Origin: a virus
DNA: 24,159 bases
Virus record (IMG/VR): IMGVR_UViG_3300029309_000343
Coordinates: 1-24,159 of that record
Direction: 5' to 3' (one strand)
In this document: in pieces, positions 19,262 to 24,159 of the stretch
Position numbering within the stretch: position 1 is the first letter of the stretch
How the letters are laid out: each line of letters starts with the position of its first letter
Program-made: the position numbers and the translations under genes
Notes under the pieces: model-generated
Databases searched by the model: none
What the model was told of the DNA's origin: nothing
What the model saw: the letters and a program-made list of their open reading frames with translations, nothing else

Positions 19262-21133
19262 ATGGCAAGTGCAACTCTTGAAATGTTTATCAAGATTGTT
19301 GGTGCTAATAAAGTATCAAGAGCTTTAGATAATGTATCTGATGAGTTAAAAGATCTTCAACAACAAACAGAGAAAACAGACAAAGCTAATGCTAAATTCG
19401 CTGCAGGTATGTCTGGACTTCAAAAAACTGCAATAGCAGGTGGAGTAATATTCGCAGGAAAACAATTTATAGATTTTTCAAGACAAGCAGTAAATGCAGC
19501 AGTATCAGCAGAAGAGGCTGCAGCAGCTTTTGGAACTACTTTTGGATCTGCTGCAGAAAGAGCAACAAGATTCCTAGAGGGTTTCGCAATATCTGCTGGA
19601 CTTACAGTAGGAGAGGCACAACAACTTCAAGCTACTTTAGGTGCAGTAGCACAGGGTATAGGTTTTACACAAGAGGAGTCCGCTGATCTTTCTATTGAAC
19701 TTACAAAAATAGCAGCGGATGTTGCATCTTTTTCAAATATCTCTGCTGGCGCTGAGCCCGTTCTTCAAGCATTTCGCTCCGCGCTCGTTGGCGAGCGGGA
19801 GGCGCTTAAGACTTATGGCATCGCCATTACAGAATCAGAAGTACAAACAAAAGCCTTTTTATTAACATCCAAACGTACTACAGATGAACTAACAAGACAA
19901 GATAAAGCACTTGCAACTCTAGCTCTGATCCAAGATAAAGCAGCTGTTCAGATAGGAGATCTATCCAGAACTTCACAAAGTTTCGCTAATCAGTCAAGAG
20001 CAGTAGGAGCAGAACTTAGATCTTTAAGAGAAGAAATAGGAGCAGAGTTAATTCCTGCATTAGAAATATTACTACCAAAATTCAGAGAAATTGTTAATAA
20101 TGTTACTCCTAGTTTAATAAGTGGATTCGCAGGTATAGCAAACTCTGTTGTAACACTTGTATTAGCTTTAGATAGATTAGATGATATAGATCGTGGTTTC
20201 TTTTTCTTGATCTCAAACATGAGTACATTAGCAGAAGAACAAAGATTTTTAAATGAAATTACAGATAGAACAATAGATAAACAAAATTTATTAGCTATAC
20301 AAACAGGATTTACTGCAGCACAACAAGAAAAATCAAGACAAGCTGCATTAAAACAACAAGTACAATATAAAAAGGTTTCAGATACAATAGATCAATTTTT
20401 AAATCCGATTTTTGGCGAACAAAATGCTTTATTACTTACTAACATCCAATTAGAACAAGATAGAAACAGATTACTAAATTTAATCAGTTCTGCTAATGAT
20501 GATGTTGCTTTAGCTACACAAAATAGAAACAACGCTCTTAAAGTCTTAGAAGAATTACAAATACAAGAAAATCTAAACGATGCAAATGCAGCAATTAGAA
20601 AAGCACAATTACAAACTCAAATAGCATTACTTACAGATGCACAGAGTAAAGGTAAGAACGTAACTTTAGAACTAGGATTAGCAACAGCTGAATTAGCAGA
20701 GGCAGAATTTGAATTACTTAATGATTCTCCAAGATTAATTACTGCAAGAGAAAATCTAAATATAGCAGAACAAAACTTAGAACAAGCAGTACAAAGACAA
20801 GAATCTGCAATACAAAGAAGAAATGAAGAGTTACTAAAATCTATTGATCTTACAGATAAACAAACAGATGCAACTAAAAAACTTATAGATCAAGAAGATT
20901 TATTAAGACAATTTATGGCTATTGAAAGATCTGGAATAGGAGGTTTTTCTCCAACTACTGTAACTCCAGCACCTGTTCTTACTCCTCCAAGTGTTGTACA
21001 GAGTAATAATACAGGAGGTACTGATATAACTCTTACAACAAACTTAATACTAGAAGATGAAGTTTTAGCTACTGAAGTACAAAAAGTTAATACCAAAATG
21101 CAACAACGTGGTAAAACGTTTCTTGTTTCATAA
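19262..21133 (+). CDS. Tape measure protein
   Basis: A 623-residue protein that spans the tail lumen and sets tail length; by the usual 1.5 angstrom per residue this suggests a tail near 90 nm. N-terminal coiled coil (VSDELKDLQQQTEKTDKANA), hydrophobic helices at about 56-75 (TAIAGGVIFAGKQFIDF) and 287-303, the conserved PVLQAFRSALVGEREALKTYGI block at about 164-187, then long Gln/Leu-rich helices to about 545. The segment 19745-19835 is strikingly GC-rich with different codon use and a strong hairpin (19775-19804). AAGGAGA precedes ATG 19262. Confidence 0.9.
   Translation: MASATLEMFIKIVGANKVSRALDNVSDELKDLQQQTEKTDKANAKFAAGMSGLQKTAIAGGVIFAGKQFIDFSRQAVNAAVSAEEAAAAFGTTFGSAAERATRFLEGFAISAGLTVGEAQQLQATLGAVAQGIGFTQEESADLSIELTKIAADVASFSNISAGAEPVLQAFRSALVGEREALKTYGIAITESEVQTKAFLLTSKRTTDELTRQDKALATLALIQDKAAVQIGDLSRTSQSFANQSRAVGAELRSLREEIGAELIPALEILLPKFREIVNNVTPSLISGFAGIANSVVTLVLALDRLDDIDRGFFFLISNMSTLAEEQRFLNEITDRTIDKQNLLAIQTGFTAAQQEKSRQAALKQQVQYKKVSDTIDQFLNPIFGEQNALLLTNIQLEQDRNRLLNLISSANDDVALATQNRNNALKVLEELQIQENLNDANAAIRKAQLQTQIALLTDAQSKGKNVTLELGLATAELAEAEFELLNDSPRLITARENLNIAEQNLEQAVQRQESAIQRRNEELLKSIDLTDKQTDATKKLIDQEDLLRQFMAIERSGIGGFSPTTVTPAPVLTPPSVVQSNNTGGTDITLTTNLILEDEVLATEVQKVNTKMQQRGKTFLVS
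19775..19804. repeat. GC-rich hairpin inside the tape measure gene
   Basis: CGCTCG (19782-19787) and CGAGCG (19792-19797) pair perfectly around a TTGG loop. The stem extends outward through TCC/GGA (19778-19780 with 19798-19800) and CGC/GCG (19775-19777 with 19802-19804), with one unpaired G on each side. It lies at the core of the GC-rich island in an otherwise A/T-dominated genome. Confidence 0.7.
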
Positions 21134-22377
21134 TGGCAGTAAATTTTGATTCTAACGTATCTATCACAGTTGAGATAGCCTTTGACTCTAATCCTTTAGA
21201 CTCTTCACAAAGTTTTACAGATGTTTCAAGTTTTTTAAGATCTTTTGAAACTACAAGAGGTAGAGTTAGTAACTTAACAGATTTTCAAACAGGTACTGCT
21301 ATTGTAGAATTAGATAATAGAGATAATAGATTCTCTCCGAATCAAACAACTCATTACTACGATTCAGTAAATAATAGATCTAAAGTACAACCATTAAAAA
21401 GATTAAGAATAAAAGCTACATACGATTCTACAACCTACACTATCTTTCATGGTTTTGTGGAAAGTTTTCCGGTAAATTATGCAGGTCAGGGATCAGACTC
21501 AACTACAAAGATAAGAGTTGTTGATGCATTTAAACTTTTTTTTAATTCTACTTTAAATGGTATAGGTTGGAGATTAGGTATATCTTTACTAGGAGAATCT
21601 ACAAACCTTACCTTAACTCAAGCACAAGAATTATCTTCAGTAAGAGTAAAAAACATATTAGATTCTTTTGGATATTCTGATCAACAAATATCAACAGGGC
21701 AACTAGAAGTACAAGTACAAGATACAACAGATGATCTATTGACAGCATTAAGGAAAGTAGAATTAGCTGAAAATGGTACTTTTTTTATTGCAGCTGATGG
21801 AAAAGCTACTTTTAGAGATCGGAACTTTAGATTAACAAATACAACTACTCCTGCAGCTACTTTTGGTCAGGGAGTAGGAGAGTTACCTTATGTAGATATA
21901 ATTTCTTCTTTTGATGATAATAAAATAATTAATACAGTACAGAGAACAAGAACAGGAGGTACTACACAAATAGCGATAGATTCAGGATCATTACAGAGAT
22001 TTGGTAGTCATGTTCTTACTGAATCTGGAACTTTAAACGTAAGTGATGATAATACAGCAAGTATTGCTGCACAAAAAGTAAGAGCTAATGCAATACCACA
22101 AACAACTATAGAGAGTCTAAGTTTTACTCCACAACAAAATACTTCATTATGGCCAAAAGCTTTAGGATTAGATATAGGAACTTTTGTTGAGGCAAAAGTA
22201 ACAACTCCAAGTACAACAATAGAAACTTATGATCTTTTTATAGAAAGAATTAGACACAATGTAGATGCAAGCACTAGTACATGGAATTGGACTATAGGTT
22301 TAAGTCCAGCAGAAACAGGAGCTTGGATTCTTGGAGTAAATAGATTAGGAATTGATACAAACCTTAGTTATACTTAA
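21133..22377 (+). CDS. Minor tail protein (actinophage-like distal tail / hub)
   Basis: A 414-residue protein, overlapping the tape measure stop by one base. Residues 1-100 match the pattern of minor tail proteins common in actinophages: FTDVSSFLRSFETTRGRVSN, LTDFQTGTAIVELDNRDNRF, SP...VQPLKRLRI. The middle (150-260) contains QELSSVRVKNILDSFGYSD and a beta-rich gpD-like fold; the end includes LDIGTFVEAKV and W-N-W-T-I-G-L. It likely forms the tail tip, joining tape measure and fibre. The only other tail-tip gene present is the fibre, so this tip is minimal. Confidence 0.75.
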   Translation: MAVNFDSNVSITVEIAFDSNPLDSSQSFTDVSSFLRSFETTRGRVSNLTDFQTGTAIVELDNRDNRFSPNQTTHYYDSVNNRSKVQPLKRLRIKATYDSTTYTIFHGFVESFPVNYAGQGSDSTTKIRVVDAFKLFFNSTLNGIGWRLGISLLGESTNLTLTQAQELSSVRVKNILDSFGYSDQQISTGQLEVQVQDTTDDLLTALRKVELAENGTFFIAADGKATFRDRNFRLTNTTTPAATFGQGVGELPYVDIISSFDDNKIINTVQRTRTGGTTQIAIDSGSLQRFGSHVLTESGTLNVSDDNTASIAAQKVRANAIPQTTIESLSFTPQQNTSLWPKALGLDIGTFVEAKVTTPSTTIETYDLFIERIRHNVDASTSTWNWTIGLSPAETGAWILGVNRLGIDTNLSYT

Positions 22378-22397
22378 AAAAATAAAGGAGAAAATTT

Positions 22398-23270
22398 ATG
22401 GCCGCAGGCGGTTGGTTTGATTGGAGTACCGGAGATCTTGTAACAGAGGCAAGATTTCAAGATATACAGGATTCAATAGTCTTTATTTTCGCAAGTGAAA
22501 GTGCAGCAAACTCTGCTCTTACAAACAAAGTTGAAGGCACCATCTTTTTTGACACTACAGACAATTTAATCAAAGCGTGGTCGGGCTCAGCGTGGATCTC
22601 CGCTGAAACAGGAGATATAGAGGGTATTACTACAAGTTCTACTTCTGGTTTAGATGGTGGAGCAACTTCTGGAACTCCTAGTTTAAGTGTAAAGCCAAAC
22701 TCTGCAACTTCAGGTACAGTTGCAGCAGGAGATGAAATTTTATTTGGAGATATAAATGATAGCAATAATTTAAAAAAGACAACAGCACAAGATATTGCTA
22801 ATCTAGCTGCTGCAGGTGGTATTACTATGCTTGATGTATTTAAAACAACTGCTGATATTACTGCTACCAATGGGGATATTACTGCTAATTTATCTAGAGT
22901 ATCCTATTCAGGATTTTCACAGTTAGGTACAGGAATGACAGAAAGTTCAGGAATATTTACATTTCCTGCAACAGGCTTTTATGAAGTAACATTACAACCA
23001 AATTTTGAAATAAATAATGATCCTAGTGCAGAACTTATTTGCGTTTTTTCCAATGATAATTTTAGCAGTGAAACAAATGTTGCAGTTGCTAGTATGGGTA
23101 ATAGAAGTTCCACAGGTGCTCACTTTTATCAATTTGAAAAATCAGTTATTTTGGATATTACTAATGTTTCTACACATAAAGTTAAATTTAAGACAGATAG
23201 TTTTGCAAGTGGTACAATTTTATTTGATGACGCTACAAGATTTATTTTTAAGAAATTAGCCGATACATAA
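22398..23270 (+). CDS. Tail fibre / receptor-binding protein with C1q-like C-terminus
   Basis: A 290-residue protein with AAAGGAG upstream. The start (MAAGGWFDWSTGDLVTEARF) is a tail-attachment region seen in short fibres. Residues 44-70 (TNKVEGTIFFDTTDNLIKAW) is a common fibre repeat motif. A Ser/Thr/Gly-rich stalk follows. Residues 165-290 (SGIFTFPATGFYEVTLQPNF, then HFYQFEKSVILDITN) resemble a C1q/TNF-like jelly roll, probably a trimeric host-binding head. The host receptor cannot be predicted. Confidence 0.75.
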   Translation: MAAGGWFDWSTGDLVTEARFQDIQDSIVFIFASESAANSALTNKVEGTIFFDTTDNLIKAWSGSAWISAETGDIEGITTSSTSGLDGGATSGTPSLSVKPNSATSGTVAAGDEILFGDINDSNNLKKTTAQDIANLAAAGGITMLDVFKTTADITATNGDITANLSRVSYSGFSQLGTGMTESSGIFTFPATGFYEVTLQPNFEINNDPSAELICVFSNDNFSSETNVAVASMGNRSSTGAHFYQFEKSVILDITNVSTHKVKFKTDSFASGTILFDDATRFIFKKLADT

Positions 23271-23279
23271 AGGAAAAAA

Positions 23280-23591
23280 ATGGAAAGAAATGACAAATTA
23301 CAAAAAGCATTAGGGCATTTTAATTTAGGCATTCATCAATGGTGGGGTTGGAAAGATTTAGAAAAACCACAAACATATAATAATGTTGAATTGTTAGATG
23401 AAACTGCAACAATGCCAACTGAAGAAGAAGTAAATGCAAAGATTGCAGAACTAACAGTAATTGAAAATAGACAAAATGCTTATGCTTCTATTCCAGATCA
23501 ATTAGATATGCAGTATTGGGATAGTGTAAATGGCACTACTACTTGGAATGAACATATTGATAAAGTAAAAGCTGATAATCCTAAACCTTAA
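23280..23591 (+). CDS. Small fibre-associated / tail protein (103 aa)
   Basis: A 103-residue acidic protein following the fibre gene. The C-terminal half, AYASIPDQLDMQYWDSVNG then W-N-E-H-I-D-K-V-K-A-D-N-P-K-P, is a very common motif of small proteins after phage fibre genes (XkdW-type or fibre-assembly proteins). The N-terminus is rich in Trp and His (GIHQWWGWKDL). Probably helps fibre assembly or attachment. Confidence 0.7.
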   Translation: MERNDKLQKALGHFNLGIHQWWGWKDLEKPQTYNNVELLDETATMPTEEEVNAKIAELTVIENRQNAYASIPDQLDMQYWDSVNGTTTWNEHIDKVKADNPKP

Positions 23592-23635
23592 ATTTTGTCA
23601 TAATACCAGCCTAACCTAGACTTAAATAGGGTTGT

Positions 23636-23899
23636 ATGGAAAATTTAGAAAATTGGACTAAGAAGAATACAGTTGGACGCTTAAGCACTACGGCTCAATA
23701 TTCTCCAAGAAGATTTGTCTTAAATAATCCAGACGCAAAAGAGATCTTTCTCAAAGTCGCTAAAGATGCACAAGAAAAATATATATCAGATACTATAGCT
23801 GCACAATACTTAGTAGATAACTATGTTCAGTTTTCTCATCTTCACTACAACACAGTTAGAAGATACTTTAGGGATTTTAGAAATGGTAGAATCAAATAA
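23636..23899 (+). CDS. Small HTH-like DNA-binding protein (87 aa)
   Basis: An 87-residue basic protein whose stop overlaps the phosphoesterase gene by 17 bases. The C-terminal helices, SDTIAAQYLVDNYVQFSHLH followed by YNTVRRYFRDFRNGR, look like a helix-turn-helix with a strongly basic recognition helix. A similar small HTH protein often precedes the phage metallophosphoesterase in actinophage-type genomes. A regulator, or a partner of the phosphoesterase, is possible. The preceding 44-base gap lacks a convincing promoter. Confidence 0.55.
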   Translation: MENLENWTKKNTVGRLSTTAQYSPRRFVLNNPDAKEIFLKVAKDAQEKYISDTIAAQYLVDNYVQFSHLHYNTVRRYFRDFRNGRIK

Positions 23900-24159
23900 T
23901 TTAGAAAAATATAACAAAACTGTAAAAAATAGATCACCACAACACAAAAAAAGAAAAATAGAACATCCAAAAGGATTTGAGCCATCTTGTACCTATAAAA
24001 CATCTACAAAAACCGGAGAAATCGTTAGTTCTCCACAAAAAAACAACAAAATAGATTGGAAAGAACAATTAGAGTCATATTTTGGTAAAGACGCTTATAA
24101 ATATAAAGTTTTAGAAGATACCGCAGAGATAAGATTTTGGGATTCTAACATAGGCGGCG
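23883..24159 (+). CDS. Metallophosphoesterase, N-terminal part (continues at base 1)
   Basis: The 5' end of the gene listed at 1-1041. ATG 23883 overlaps the HTH gene. The first 59 codons, up to 24059, are unique; those after that repeat bases 1-100. Merging gives 405 residues. The N-terminal 140 residues carry a basic segment (QHKKRKIEHPKGFEPS), then a conserved pre-domain (IDWKEQLESYFGKDAYKYKV, later W-D-S-N-I-G-G) before the catalytic domain. This N-terminal layout is shared with HTH-linked phage phosphoesterases. The single base difference in the repeat is synonymous (GGT versus GGC). Confidence 0.9.
   Translation, partial: MVESNNLEKYNKTVKNRSPQHKKRKIEHPKGFEPSCTYKTSTKTGEIVSSPQKNNKIDWKEQLESYFGKDAYKYKVLEDTAEIRFWDSNIGG
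24060..24159 (+). repeat. Terminal direct repeat identical to 1-100 (circular map)
   Basis: Bases 24060-24157 equal 1-98 exactly, and 24159 equals 100; only 99 (T) and 24158 (C) differ. The reading frame continues across the join. The repeat therefore marks either assembly overlap of a circular or circularly permuted genome, or a short terminal redundancy. The non-redundant length is 24,059 bp. Confidence 0.95.

Noticed and set aside
22457-22870. 137-codon open frame on the - strand inside the fibre gene
   Set aside because: Low-complexity Ala/Val/Ser translation that mirrors the Thr/Ser/Ala-rich fibre coding strand; no ribosome binding site, and all other genes are on the + strand.
23592-23635. 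Possible promoter TTGTCA...TAAATA before the HTH gene
   Set aside because: Spacing of about 22 bases is too long and no better -10 is present at 16-18 bases.
1-24159. tRNA genes, CRISPR arrays, integrase, repressor or insertion sequences
   Set aside because: Looked for cloverleaf-like, repeat-spacer, recombinase-like and transposase-like patterns; none could be supported.

Overview
The window is a complete, very compact genome of a tailed bacteriophage with a siphovirus-type, HK97-like gene set. It is strongly AT-rich, and every convincing gene lies on the + strand. Genes are packed with TAATG/ATGA overlaps or gaps of a few bases. Positions 24060-24159 repeat positions 1-100 with one mismatch (99 versus 24158). 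The contig therefore closes on itself, giving a circular map of 24,059 bp, and the gene cut by the window ends (23883 to the end, continuing at 1-1041) is one intact 405-codon metallophosphoesterase gene. No integrase, repressor, DNA polymerase, helicase, tRNA or CRISPR array was seen, so a lytic phage relying on host replication machinery is the simplest reading. The sequence does not name the host. The low GC content, an r1t-type holin and a tail protein resembling those of actinophages would fit an uncultured low-GC aquatic bacterium, possibly an actinobacterium, but that is inference.

Layout around the circle. (a) 2018-2221: a strong intrinsic terminator, then a second long hairpin, two copies of an ATGACA/poly-T element 23 bp apart, and a sigma70-like promoter. 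This is the natural start of the map. (b) 2222-6783: early genes, many introduced by the same start cassette AGGAGGTTGAAATG. They are small unknown proteins, a possible ssDNA-annealing protein (3430), a replication-initiator-like winged-helix protein (4110), and a candidate origin (4541-4606). A secreted lytic transglycosylase-like protein (4879) follows, then a two-gene com-mom-like DNA modification cassette (5291/5439) and a small winged-helix protein (6155). (c) 6776-8199: an ORF lacking a normal start codon, two membrane/coiled-coil proteins, a 20-residue cysteine-rich mini-ORF and an unknown protein.

(d) 8207-15458: packaging and head genes. These are the small and large terminase, a 1082-residue portal fused to several further domains ending in a Mu F/SPP1 gp7-type head morphogenesis domain, the prohead protease and the major capsid protein. 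(e) 15467-23591: connector, neck and tail genes. They include two tandem tail-tube paralogues, a tail assembly chaperone with an apparent +1 (or -2) frameshift extension, the tape measure protein, an actinophage-like tail protein, a fibre with a C1q-like end and its small partner. (f) 23636-1982 across the junction: a small HTH-like protein, the metallophosphoesterase, a DUF5675 protein with a His...Asp-Thr-x-Gly-Cys motif, a mini zinc ribbon and an r1t-type holin, ending at the terminator. This last block looks like the lysis cassette at the end of one genome-length transcription unit.

The most interesting item is the com-mom-like pair. A 58-residue CX2C-X16-CX2C zinc-finger ORF overlaps the start of a Mom-type acyltransferase, as Com does in phage Mu. 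This suggests that both the DNA hypermodification enzyme and its translational control are conserved in a very small phage. Other unusual points are the multi-domain portal fusion, the structured 2018-2221 region, the repeated start cassette, and a GC-rich hairpin island inside the tape measure gene.
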